A stretch of 64,000 bases of DNA, from the NCBI GenBank assembly GCA_963782475.1, contig CAWAJW010000012.1, positions 1,364,001 through 1,428,000 of the forward strand, read 5' to 3'. The translations under genes and the position numbers were made by a program. This DNA is from CAVQBP01 sp963782475. GTDB taxonomy: Bacteria > Bacteroidota > Ignavibacteria > Ignavibacteriales > Ignavibacteriaceae. The notes below the pieces were generated by a model that worked only from the letters and a program-made list of their open reading frames with translations, was not told the DNA's origin and ran no database searches. How positions within the stretch are numbered: position 1 is the first letter of the stretch; each line of letters starts with the position of its first letter. Positions 9,674 to 19,874 of the stretch are shown piece by piece.

Positions 9674-12029
9674 CTATTCATATCTAAGAGATTTCACAGG
9701 GTTTACGGCAGCGGCTTTTATTGCATGTGAGCTGACTGTTAACAAAGCAATTATCAGAGCAATCGTACCCGATAGAATAAAAGTCCATATGCTGATATTA
9801 ATTCTGTAGGCAAAATCACTTAACCAATTGTTCATTATAAAATATGCTACAGGCCAGCCTATAATATTTGAAAAGGCTACTAGTAAAAGAAATTCTTTAT
9901 AAAATATTATTATAATATTCAAAACTGAAGCTCCCAGAACTTTACGAATCCCCATTTCTTTTGTACGCTGTTTAACGGTTATTGAAACAAGTCCCACCAA
10001 ACCAAGACAGGCAATAAAAATTCCAATAAAAGTAAAAATCCCTGTTATTGTATGAAGTCTTATATCTGAATTGTAGAGACTGTTAAAGTTTTCATTTAAA
10101 AAAGAATATTCAAACGGGACACCGGGTAAAACTTTTTTCCATACTTTCGCCACCTTATTAACTTGATCAGTTTTGCTACCTTTTCCAAGCCTGATTGATA
10201 TATATTTAAAATAGGCCGGATTAGTATTCAAAAAGATAGCAAGAGGTTCAATCTTTGAATACAGGGAAGCAAAGTTAAACTCTTTTGTAACTCCAACGAT
10301 ATTCCCGTTCTTGCCAAGAGATAAAAAGGAAAGTTTTTTATCTAAAGGTCTTTTCCATCCGAAGAGGGAAACAGCTTCATTATTTAAGATAAAAGCGCCG
10401 GAAGAATCTGCCGGAAATTTTTGAGAGAAGCTGCGTCCTTGTATGATTTTAATTCCATATGTTTCCAAAAAATCAAAACCTGCGACTAAAACGCGGAGAT
10501 ATTGAGGTCCTTCAATTTTATTATTCGGCTGCAATTCATCTATTATTATTCGTTTTGAAGGGACATTTAATGAAGCGGTTACGGAAGAAATTTCACTGTT
10601 CTGTAATAGTTCAATCTTTAGTGCTGAAAAGTTTTCGACGGAAATTTTATTGATTGGTGCAATTAGAATCTGTTCTGTATCCATTCCGAGATTTTTATTC
10701 TGAATGAAATCTAACTGTTTTGAAATAATCTGCACACCTATTAATAGGATAACAGATATTACGAATTGAAAGGCAATTAATCCTTTTCTTAACAGAACAG
10801 AAAATGACGAATGTGAATCAGCCTTAAACCCTGACTTTAATATTTTTACAACGCCTAAACGTGATATATAAAAGGCAGGATATGCTCCCCCACAAAGAGC
10901 TACTAAAAAGGTAAGTCCAAGAGATAATAAGATTAACCATGGATTTGTTAAATATATAGAAGCTTTACTACCTGAAAGTGAGTTAAATGAATTTGATATT
11001 ACCTGAACAATTGCGAATGCAAGAATTAATGAAACCATTGAAGTTAGAAATGATTCTCCTATAAATTGCATCACGATATGCTCTCTGTCGGCACCTAAAG
11101 TTTTACGAACGGCTACTTCCTTGGTACGGTTTAAAGCTGTGGAAAGATTGATGAAATTGATTGCTGCCAGCAGAAGTATGATAACAGCAATGCTTGAAAG
11201 AACATAGACATAAATGATATTTCCCTGCGGTTCAATTTCTTTTTCGCAATTTGAATATAAATGAATCAATTTTAACGGACGGAGATAAACGCTTAATGAG
11301 GTTGTATCGGGAGAATCCGTACGGGCGAGTATAGTCTTTCTTAATTCTTTTTCAATAGGGAGGAGGTTTGTTCCTTTATTTATCAAGAGATAAGTATATG
11401 TAATTGATTGTTCCCAGCTTTTCTTTTCATTATAACTGTTTAACTGAAGAGTGTTGAACGAACCTAAAAAATCAAATTTGAAATGAGATTGTGCCGGCAA
11501 GTCGTCAACAACCCCGGTAATGTTAAATTCATAATCTTTACCAGTAATGATCGTCAAACGTTTCCCGACAGGGTTTTCTTTTCCAAAATATTTTATCGCC
11601 ATCTCTTTTGTAATAATCAGGCTATTAGGTTTATTAAGCAGGTTTGATTTATCACCCGAAATTAATTTGAAACTGAATATTTTAAAAACTGTGGAATCAG
11701 CGAAAAAAAATCTATTTTCAGAGAAAATTCTTTCTCCTTTACCCACAATTGCTCTATTGACATGCACAAACCTTACATATTGTTCAACACCGGGAAAAGT
11801 TTCTTTAACATAAGGTCCTACAGTAATTGGCGAGGCAGCCCAGTTATCAATTTCTACCCGATAAATTTTACCGGCATTTTTATTATAGCTGTCAAAATTC
11901 AACTCATACAAATCAAAAGCAAGAATTAATATGCAGCAAATAATTGCTATAGTAAGTCCTGCAATATTAATTGCAGCATACCTATTAAAGTAAATTTCTT
12001 ATTATTACTTTAAAATAATTTTTTAACAT
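9674..12029 (-). pseudogene. MacB/FtsX-type permease with frameshift near its start codon
   Basis: The main frame (11911 to 9674, 745 codons) starts only at YELNFDSYNKN, beyond the expected first helix. The missing N-terminus is upstream. ATG at 12029 gives MLKNYFKVIIRNLL and a stop at 11985. In the main frame, coding continues upstream as FNRYAAINIAGLTIAIICC...LAFDLYELNF, which is the first membrane segment. The shift lies at 11985-11990. The rest is intact: NLSTALNRTKEVAVRKTLGA (loop shortened by two or three residues versus paralogues), KEMGIRKVLGAS and AVNPVKSLRYE. As drawn it would lose its first membrane helix unless the indel is an error. Confidence 0.78.
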
Positions 12030-12107
12030 TTTTCAATTAAATATTAAAAAAGAATTATTGACATTCTGCTTTAATTTGACTTTGACTTTTGAGCTTTGAC
12101 TTTAGCT

Positions 12108-14547
12108 TCATTCATATCGTAAAGATTTCACCGGATCGGCAGTTGCGGCTTTTATTGATTGATAGCTGATTGTTAATATTGTAATGATCATTGCTAGAAT
12201 TCCGGCTGCAGCAAACAGCCACAAGCTGATTCCGGCCCTGTATGCAAATTCATTAAGCCATTTATTCATAAAATAATATGATAAGGGCCACGCAATAAGA
12301 TTGGCTGCTAAAACCAGGAATAAAAATTCCTTTAAAAGCAAAGCTATTATCCCGGAAACTTTTGCTCCCAGAACTTTTCTTATTCCGATTTCTTTTGTTC
12401 TTACTTCTGCTGTGTAAGAGGCGAGTCCGAATAAACCAAGACATGCTATTATAATTGCTATTCCGGCAAATATTCCAAAGACATCACCGATTTTCTGATC
12501 TTTGACATACAAATCGTCCAGCTGATCATCAAGAAAAGTATAATCAAACGGATAATCCGGTCTGTATTCCGCCCATTTTTTTTTCAGGAAGCTCAGTGTA
12601 GCCGGAATGTTTTTACCGCTTATTCTTATTGTCACCTGTTCATTATTGTTTTTGGTTATTAAAAATATTATCGGAACAATTTCATTGTGGAGAGATTCGA
12701 AATTAAAATCATGTACCACCCCAATTATTCTTCCGTTTCTTCTGCCGTATACTATTCTCCGGTTAATTGCATTTTCCGATGTCCAGCCGAGCTGTCGAAC
12801 CGCAGATTCATTCAGAATAAATGCAGCACTGTCATCTGTTGCATACTTTCTAGAAAAGTCCCTTCCGGATGTAAATTTAATCTGGTAAGTTTTGAAGAAA
12901 TCATAATCAATTTCCTGTACTGCCAGCCGGAACTTTAATGGTACAGGCTTATTGCCATCATAAATTTTTGCTCTCGAACTATTTAAAAGCATATTTGAGG
13001 GGACTAGCTTGGAGCTTGTTATCATTTTTATATCCGGGTTTTGGAGAAGCTGGCTTTTAAATGATTCGAGATTATTTTTTATTTTTTTTCCCGAAGGTAA
13101 AATCACTAGATGATTTTTATTATATCCGAGGTCTTTTTTCTTTACGTATTCCATCTGCCGGAACACAACTCCCATGGAAATAATTAAAACAATGGATATT
13201 GTAAATTGTACAATGACCAGAACAGTTCTAAAAACAGATTTGTGCGATAAACTTTTATTCCCTTTCAGGACTGCAACTGGCTGAAATGATGACAGCATCA
13301 GAGCAGGATAGGAGCCTGAAATAAATCCAACCACAATCGTAAGTAACAATACACCTCCCAGTAACACAGGATCAGAAAAAAGATTGAACTGAAGATTTCT
13401 CTGGGCGAAATTGCTGAATGATTTTAGAGTAAATTCAACAAACAATATTGAAAAAAAGAGTGAAATAAATACAGTAAGCATTGATTCTCCTATGAATTGC
13501 TTCATAAGCTGCTTCCTGTAAGCACCCAGCACTTTGCGGATACCGATTTCCCTGGCCCTTTTTATCGATCTTGCAGTTGAAAGATTCATGAAATTTATGC
13601 AGGCAATAAGCAATACAAATAAAGCTATTGCAGAAAAAATATAAATGTTCTTTATATCCCCGTTTTCTTCAACTTCTGTAGTTAAATGTGAATGCAAATG
13701 AATATCTGTTAATTTCTGAAAATGAAGCATATCATAATTGTGAAGAGCTTTTGCAGGCATTTGTGCCTGCTCCCTCTTCATGGCCTGTGCAACATATTTA
13801 TCAATAAATGAAGGGATTTTATTCTTCAGCTGTTCAATAGAAACGTTTTTAGACAACAGAATGTAAGTTAGATAATTATTGCTTCCCCAGTTTTCTTCAA
13901 GAGTTTTTCTCCCGATTATTGCCGAATCATACAAGCGTTATAAATGAAGCTAGAAAATCATATTTAAGATGAGAATTTTCAGGAACATCTTTTATAACGC
14001 CGGTTACTTTCAGTTCACCAAGGTTTTCGTATTTAATTGTTTTGCCAAGCGCATCTTCACTTCCAAAATATTTTTTTGCCATAGATTGAGTTATAACAAT
14101 GCTTTTCGGTTCCGAAAGAGCATTATTCTCATTACCTTCTATAAAAGGAACTGTAAATATTTTGAAAGCAGATTGTTCAGCCCAGAAAAACCGGTCTTCT
14201 ATAAATGATTTTTCTCCGATTTTTAGAAGAACACCCCCATCCTGCAGCAGTCTTGTTTCTTCTTTAACAATTTGCGGGTATTCATTTTTGAGCAGCGGAC
14301 CAATGGGAGGTGCAACTCTTGCAAGATGCAGATTTGAAGTACCATCTTCATTAAACCATTCTCGGGTAACCCTATAAATTCTATCTGCTGTTTTATTGAA
14401 CTTATCATAGCTAAGTTCATACCGCACAAAAAGCAGGATAAGAATGCAGCATGTGATTCCTATAGCCAGTCCAATAATATTAATAAAAGAATAAATCCTT
14501 TGGCGAAATATATTTCTTAATGCAATCTTTAAATAGCTTTTAAACAT
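12108..14547 (-). pseudogene. MacB/FtsX-type permease split by a frameshift in ectodomain 1
   Basis: The N-terminal frame (14547 to 13927, 206 codons) starts MFKSYLKIALRNIFRQRIYSF and stops after FLASFITLV. The C-terminal frame continues as LYDSAIIGRKTLEENWGSNNYLTYILL and ends ADPVKSLRYE at 12108. The frames overlap at 13927-13934. Removing one base there restores FITLYDSAII across the conserved NSHLKYDFLASF ectodomain motif. The TTG at 13934 is an internal Leu codon, not a start. FtsX motifs are NLSTARSIKRAREIGIRKVLGA and KEIGIRKVLGAK. The 44-bp upstream gap is AT-rich (TTAATTGTTAATTATCAATTG), so it is probably co-transcribed with the permease at 14592-17006. Confidence 0.8.
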
Positions 14548-14591
14548 AACCTCTGAATTTTTAATTGTTAATTATCAATTGTTAATTGAAC

Positions 14592-17006
14592 TTATTCATA
14601 CCTTAAAGATTTTATTGGGTCAGAAGTTGCTGCTTTAATTGCATGTGAACTAACCGTTAACAGGGCAATTATTAAAGCAATAATTCCGGATAAAAGAAAA
14701 ACCGAAAAATTAATATTTATTCTGTAGGCAAAATCTTTTAACCAATTGTTCATAACATAGTAGGCAACAGGCCATGAAATAATATTAGCTATCAAAACCC
14801 ATTTTAAAAATTCTTTAGACAGCATAAAAAGCAAAGAAGGAATTGAAGCACCTAATACTTTTCTGATCCCGATTTCTTTTGTGCGCTGTTCCGTGATAAA
14901 CGCTGCCAATCCGAGTAAACCGAGACAGGCTATAAGAATTGCTAATATAGAAAATGTAATAGCAATTTTACTTGTTCTTTGTTCAGCTATATATAAATGA
15001 GTTAAATTCTCATCTAAAAAATTGTAATCGAAAGCCTCGTTGCCTGCAAATTTTTTCCATCTATTTTCCAGGTAATTAATTGTTTCCTGATAATTACCCG
15101 GCTTAATTCTCACGGAAAGAAATTGAGCAAAGTTTTTATTTGCTAAAAGGTGAAATGTTAAAGGACGTACCGATTGATGCAGCGATTCATAATTAAAATC
15201 CTTTGTTACACCTATAATTTTATATTTGTCATCACCGTGTGGACCCGGTTCTATTAAAATTTTACCAATCGGGTCCTTTAAGCCAAATAATTTTACTGCT
15301 GCTTCATTAATAACCACAGCTGAAGTATCGGAAGGATGTTCTATTGAAAAGAACCTCCCCTTTTCCATTTCTATATTATAAGTTTTAATAAAACCGTAAT
15401 CGCACCATATTTGCCGCAGGTCCTGAACTCTGTCGTTGGGTGTCCCTTCAAGTCTGGTTGCATTATCTCCGTACTGATGCCCAGGAATGGAGTTTGAATT
15501 ACTTAAGTTAATAACTCCCGGACAATTAGATAATTCCTTTTTAAATGATTCCATTTGGTTCCCAATATCATCTGTTTTGTTAATTATTACGACTTGCTCT
15601 TTATCAAAGCCAAGATTTTTGTTTTGTACATATTTTAGCTGGTTATAAATTATAAATGTGCCGATAAAAAGAATTATAGTAACTGAAAATTGGAATATTA
15701 CTAAACCGCTCCTCAGAACTGATTTCCCTTTCCCCTTACTTTCACTCTTTAACACTTTAACAGGCTGAAAAGAAGAGAGATAAAAAGCCGGATAACTTCC
15801 CGCGGCTATCCCAATTAAACCGGCAAAAAATATTAAAAGAAAAATGCTATAAATATTATTAAAAATTCCAGTGCTCATTTCCTTCCCGGAAATTTCATTA
15901 AATAGAGGCAGAAAAACTTCGATAAGAATTACAGCAAAAAATACGGCTGTCAAACTCATCAAAACTGCTTCAACAATAAATTGTCTGATAAGCTGAGATT
16001 TATTGGAACCGAGCGTCTTTCTTATTCCAACTTCCTTTGCTCTTTTTTCTGATCGAGCGGTTGCAAGGTTAATAAAATTGATACAGGCAATTAGCAGTAT
16101 TAATGCAGCAATTATTGAAAATATATATATATAATTAATATCGCTGTTTGCTTCTATTTCATAATCAAGATGGGAATAAAGATGAATAGCTGACAAAGGC
16201 TGTATAACGTATCCATAACTGCTTCCGCTTTTCTTTAGCTGTTCAAATGTTAATCCGGCGACTTTCTCCAGTTGAGGTTCAATATATTGTCTAAGATCTT
16301 TATCCAGCTTTTTTTGGAATTCTTCCGGGTTAGTTCCTTTCTTTAAAACGATATAGGTATAATAACTATTACTGAGCCAAAAAGGATTTCTGCTGTCTTC
16401 ATAAGTTGTAAGCGACCCAAGAAAATCAAAATGGAAATGAGAATTTTGGGGAAAGTCTTTAATTACACCGGTAACAATCCAGTCCCGGCTGTGATCAGCA
16501 TTTAATATTTTTCCAACCGGTTGTTCATTTCCAAAATATTTTTCTGCCATAGACTCAGTAATAACGACGGAGTTTGGCTGAGTTAACGCATTTTGAGGTT
16601 TGCCTTCAATAAATTCAGCTGTAAAAACATTGAAGAAAGTTGAATCTACATCGAAGAATCTTTCTTCGCTAAAAGTTTTATTTTTATATCTTAAAACAGG
16701 GGGGCCGAAATTTCTAATCCGTGTATATGCAGCAACTTCCGGCAGATCATGCATAATTGCAGCTCCTAAAGGAGACGAGCTAATTGCCATATCTAATTCA
16801 TTGCCATTTACTTTTCCGCTCAAGTGAATTCGATAAATTTGATCATAATTTTTATTGAATTTATCATAGCTCAGTTCATTTCTTACATAAAGAACAATTG
16901 CAATGCAGCAGGTAATACCTACCGCAAGCCCGGTAATATTTATGAAAGAATACCCCTTATTTTTTCTAAGATTTCGGAAAGCAATTTTTATATAATTCCT
17001 GAACAT
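14592..17006 (-). CDS. MacB/FtsX-type ABC permease, intact, 'SEKR' subgroup
   Basis: An 804-residue double-half permease starting MFRNYIKIAFRNLRKNKGYSF. The first FtsX loop reads NLATARSEKRAKEVGIRKTLGS, and the ectodomain has DSRNPFWLSNSYYTYIVLKKG. Both are shared with the right-block genes at 32700-35145 and 35239-37665, so close relatives sit on opposite sides of the regulator. The second half carries KEIGIRKVLGAS near residue 710 and the end is TSDPIKSLRYE. The start has only a modest upstream purine stretch (GAGGATACT). It is likely co-transcribed with the small gene at 17029, whose stop is 22 bp upstream. Confidence 0.9.
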   Translation of the reverse strand: MFRNYIKIAFRNLRKNKGYSFINITGLAVGITCCIAIVLYVRNELSYDKFNKNYDQIYRIHLSGKVNGNELDMAISSSPLGAAIMHDLPEVAAYTRIRNFGPPVLRYKNKTFSEERFFDVDSTFFNVFTAEFIEGKPQNALTQPNSVVITESMAEKYFGNEQPVGKILNADHSRDWIVTGVIKDFPQNSHFHFDFLGSLTTYEDSRNPFWLSNSYYTYIVLKKGTNPEEFQKKLDKDLRQYIEPQLEKVAGLTFEQLKKSGSSYGYVIQPLSAIHLYSHLDYEIEANSDINYIYIFSIIAALILLIACINFINLATARSEKRAKEVGIRKTLGSNKSQLIRQFIVEAVLMSLTAVFFAVILIEVFLPLFNEISGKEMSTGIFNNIYSIFLLIFFAGLIGIAAGSYPAFYLSSFQPVKVLKSESKGKGKSVLRSGLVIFQFSVTIILFIGTFIIYNQLKYVQNKNLGFDKEQVVIINKTDDIGNQMESFKKELSNCPGVINLSNSNSIPGHQYGDNATRLEGTPNDRVQDLRQIWCDYGFIKTYNIEMEKGRFFSIEHPSDTSAVVINEAAVKLFGLKDPIGKILIEPGPHGDDKYKIIGVTKDFNYESLHQSVRPLTFHLLANKNFAQFLSVRIKPGNYQETINYLENRWKKFAGNEAFDYNFLDENLTHLYIAEQRTSKIAITFSILAILIACLGLLGLAAFITEQRTKEIGIRKVLGASIPSLLFMLSKEFLKWVLIANIISWPVAYYVMNNWLKDFAYRININFSVFLLSGIIALIIALLTVSSHAIKAATSDPIKSLRYE

Positions 17007-17028
17007 AGTATCCTCTCATTATTAATTA

Positions 17029-17313
17029 TCAATTCGGGGTTGGAGTTCCTTTTTGCCTGAATAAAACCTGAATAAATTTGGAATCATCTTTTGGTCTGAA
17101 TATTTGAATTAGTTCCCAGGACTTATTATAAGTCTGGAGACTTTGCTGAAGCATTTTGATTCTGTCATCTATGGACAAAACTTCATCCTCGGGTTCCCAT
17201 CTAAATGATTCAACTTTAAAATTGAACTGCCTTCTCTTACCGTTAATTTTTACTTCTATTTCCGCGATCTGCTTATCTAAAAAATCCGGCAGAGGAATGC
17301 TGATCTCTTTCAT
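17029..17313 (-). CDS. Small conserved-looking hypothetical protein
   Basis: A 94-residue soluble protein with no signal peptide or membrane helix. It starts MKEISIPLPDFLDKQIAEIEVKINGKRRQFNFKVE and is preceded by AAAGGAATTCAAA, a reasonable ribosome binding site. The first 35 residues look like beta strands of an Ubl- or PilZ-like small fold; the middle (about 50-70, RIKMLQQSLQTYNKSWELIQIF) looks helical. It lies between two permeases on the same strand with 22 bp to the next start, so it is in the same transcript. I do not recognise the family and assign no function. Confidence 0.6.
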   Translation of the reverse strand: MKEISIPLPDFLDKQIAEIEVKINGKRRQFNFKVESFRWEPEDEVLSIDDRIKMLQQSLQTYNKSWELIQIFRPKDDSKFIQVLFRQKGTPTPN

Positions 17314-17451
17314 TTTGAATTCCTTTCGTTTAATACTTTAAAGCATAGCGCAATAAGTAAAGCGCATAGCAAAAAATTAAATTATTTATTTTTGACCTTT
17401 TATCTCTCATTTTTCCATTTATAAAAACGCTTTGCACAATGTGCTTAGCGC
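17314..17451. repeat. Gap with scrambled GCGCATAGC-type repeats
   Basis: This 138-bp gap holds jumbled short words: AAGCATAGCGCAATAAG and AAAGCGCATAGC on one side, CGCTTTGCACAATGTGCTTAGCGC on the other. The two sides are loosely inverted. Similar words recur at 31450-31475, 31878-31925 and 37830-37865. No promoter or gene was seen. Confidence 0.35.
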
Positions 17452-19863
17452 TTATTCATATTTTAAAGATTTTACCGGGTTCGCAATTGCTGCTTTTATT
17501 GCTTTATATCCTACAGTTATCCATGCAATAATTATTGAGCCAAATATTGTTACCAGAAATAAATTAATACTGATTTGAATTTTGTAGGCAAAGTTTTCAA
17601 GCCAATGGTGCATTAAATAATATGAAACAGGAGAAGAAAATAAGAATGCTATCCCGATAAGAATTGTAAATTCCCGAGAGAACAAATAAATTATATTTCC
17701 CGCAGAAGCTCCGAGAACCTTTCTTATACCCACTTCTTTAGTCCTTTGAATTGTCATGAATGATATGAGTCCGTACAATCCGAGGCAGGAAATAAAAATC
17801 GCAATTGCTGCAAAAATTTTATAGAGCTGTGAAAGCTGATCTTCGTGTTTATAAAAATTATCTAATTTCTGATTGAGGAACTGATATTCATAAATATAGT
17901 CCGGGTAGCTGTCGTTCCATATTTTTTCAATTGAGGATAGGGTGTTTTTAATATCGATCGGAAGTATCTTAATATTTATTATACCGTAAACAGCTCTCCA
18001 GGAACTCATGAGTACAGGGTTCACAGGCTTTATCAGCGGACCTGTATTAAAATCTTTTACTACACCGACAATAAATCCTGCATGCTCGCCATTCCATAAA
18101 CTTATTTTTTTCCCGACAGCATCATTTGGATCTTTAATTCCTAATTTCCTGATTAAGGTTTCATTTACAACAAAGTTCCTGATGGTATCTGAATCTGCAT
18201 ATGGTTTCCCGGCAAGGAATTTAAGATTGTAGATTTTAAAATAATCATTATCTGCCCATTTAAGTTCTGCATTAAAATCAGTTGTCTTTGCAGAATTATT
18301 GAAATTGAAGTCAGAAGTCCAGTGTGAATTATCGGAAGGAGTAAAAGTACTGAAGCTAACCTCTTTAACTCCTGATTGCCTTACCAGCTGGTTTTTTAAA
18401 GAGCTTGTTTTTAAAAGGCTCAAACTGTCCCCCGGGACAGGAACAATGACTACCTGGGCTTTTGTAAAGCCGTAAGAAGCATTTTTGAAATAATTCATTT
18501 GATTTACAACTACCAGCATACAGAATATTAATACCTGGGCAATTATAAACTGGAATATAACCAGGCTCCTTCTTAACGATAACCCTCCGATTGTTTTTAA
18601 GGTAGCTTTGCTTTTAAATGCAGCTATAGGATTAAATCCCGATAAAATAATTGAAGGATAAAAACCGGACATTAAAGTGACAATAAAAGTTATAACAATC
18701 AAAAAAAGTATGATAGAAGGATTTGAAACGAAATCCAGGTTCAATTTTAATTGCAGGAGGTTATCTAGAAAAGGTAATGCTATTTCGGCAATTACTGCAG
18801 AAACTACTATTGATATTAAAGTTATTATAAAAATTTCGCTAAAAAACTGGAAGGATAACTGTCTTCTGCTGCTTCCCAAAACTTTTCGAACACCAACTTC
18901 ACGCGAACGGTTAACAGCTTGTGCTGTTGCCAGGTTTATGAAATTCACACAGGCGATTATCAATAAAAATATTGAAATTAAAGAAATTGCAGTTATTAAT
19001 TCTTTACTGAATGTTCGCTGATTATAATTCCCAAATCGTGAATCAAAATGCATTTCATTCAGCGGCTCTACTGTAAGGTTTTCTTTTACATATTCAGGCG
19101 GCTTATGCCTTTTAACAAAACCTTTTAGAAAAGAATTAAATTTGGAAACAGAAAGGTTTTCAGGAAAAAGCACAAAACAATAATTGCTGCCGAAAATACT
19201 TACCCAGTCCTTGGTAATTTCTTTATTCTGATTCTTAAATGACTGAAATGATAATAATATTTTGAAAGGAAAATCACTGTTTGCCGGAACATTTTTAATA
19301 ATTCCTGCAATTTTATATACATTTTGATTATTAAGCTTTATTGATTTTCCAAGAGCTGATTTCCAATTTCCGAAATATCTCTCTGCTGTTTCCTTCGTTA
19401 CTACTGCATTTTCAGGATCAGCCAAATCAGTTGGATTACCGATAAGCCAGGGGAAATTAAAAATACTGAAAAACTGCGGCCCGGTAAAAAATACGCCGTT
19501 TTCTTCCTTGTATTTTTTTTTATAGCTTTTGTTGTTATTAAGAATAATTATTTGTGCATTGTCAGTGCCGTATATTTCGGCAACTTTTTTTAATTCAGGG
19601 AATTCGTTTCTTAAACCGTCTGCAACCGGGAATGGAACACCACCTGAATAGTTCATACCATCCGGCCCTTTAGTTTCAGATACTATCCTGTAAATCCTAT
19701 CTCTATTTGGATGAAAATTGTCGAAGCTAAGTTCAAATTGTACAACAAGAAAAATAAGAAGGCAGGCCGAAATACCGACTGCAAGACCGGCGATATTAAT
19801 AAATGTGAAGCTTTTATTACGTATTAAAGTTCTTAATGCAATCTTGAAATAATTTTTCAGCAT
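17452..19863 (-). CDS. MacB/FtsX-type ABC permease, intact, divergent member
   Basis: An 803-residue permease starting MLKNYFKIALRTLIRNKSFTF. Unlike the others it has an aspartate-led ectodomain with GPDGMNYSGGVPFPVADGL and a long strand-rich insert, KKYKEENGVFFTGPQFFSIF. FtsX motifs are NLATAQAVNRSREVGVRKVLGSS and KEVGVRKVLGAS, and the C-terminus is ANPVKSLKYE. It starts 11 bp after the stop of the gene at 19875-22256, so the two are almost certainly one transcript read from the promoter at 22371-22388. Substrate unknown. Confidence 0.9.
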   Translation of the reverse strand: MLKNYFKIALRTLIRNKSFTFINIAGLAVGISACLLIFLVVQFELSFDNFHPNRDRIYRIVSETKGPDGMNYSGGVPFPVADGLRNEFPELKKVAEIYGTDNAQIIILNNNKSYKKKYKEENGVFFTGPQFFSIFNFPWLIGNPTDLADPENAVVTKETAERYFGNWKSALGKSIKLNNQNVYKIAGIIKNVPANSDFPFKILLSFQSFKNQNKEITKDWVSIFGSNYCFVLFPENLSVSKFNSFLKGFVKRHKPPEYVKENLTVEPLNEMHFDSRFGNYNQRTFSKELITAISLISIFLLIIACVNFINLATAQAVNRSREVGVRKVLGSSRRQLSFQFFSEIFIITLISIVVSAVIAEIALPFLDNLLQLKLNLDFVSNPSIILFLIVITFIVTLMSGFYPSIILSGFNPIAAFKSKATLKTIGGLSLRRSLVIFQFIIAQVLIFCMLVVVNQMNYFKNASYGFTKAQVVIVPVPGDSLSLLKTSSLKNQLVRQSGVKEVSFSTFTPSDNSHWTSDFNFNNSAKTTDFNAELKWADNDYFKIYNLKFLAGKPYADSDTIRNFVVNETLIRKLGIKDPNDAVGKKISLWNGEHAGFIVGVVKDFNTGPLIKPVNPVLMSSWRAVYGIINIKILPIDIKNTLSSIEKIWNDSYPDYIYEYQFLNQKLDNFYKHEDQLSQLYKIFAAIAIFISCLGLYGLISFMTIQRTKEVGIRKVLGASAGNIIYLFSREFTILIGIAFLFSSPVSYYLMHHWLENFAYKIQISINLFLVTIFGSIIIAWITVGYKAIKAAIANPVKSLKYE

Positions 19864-19874
19864 ACATTTTCTTT

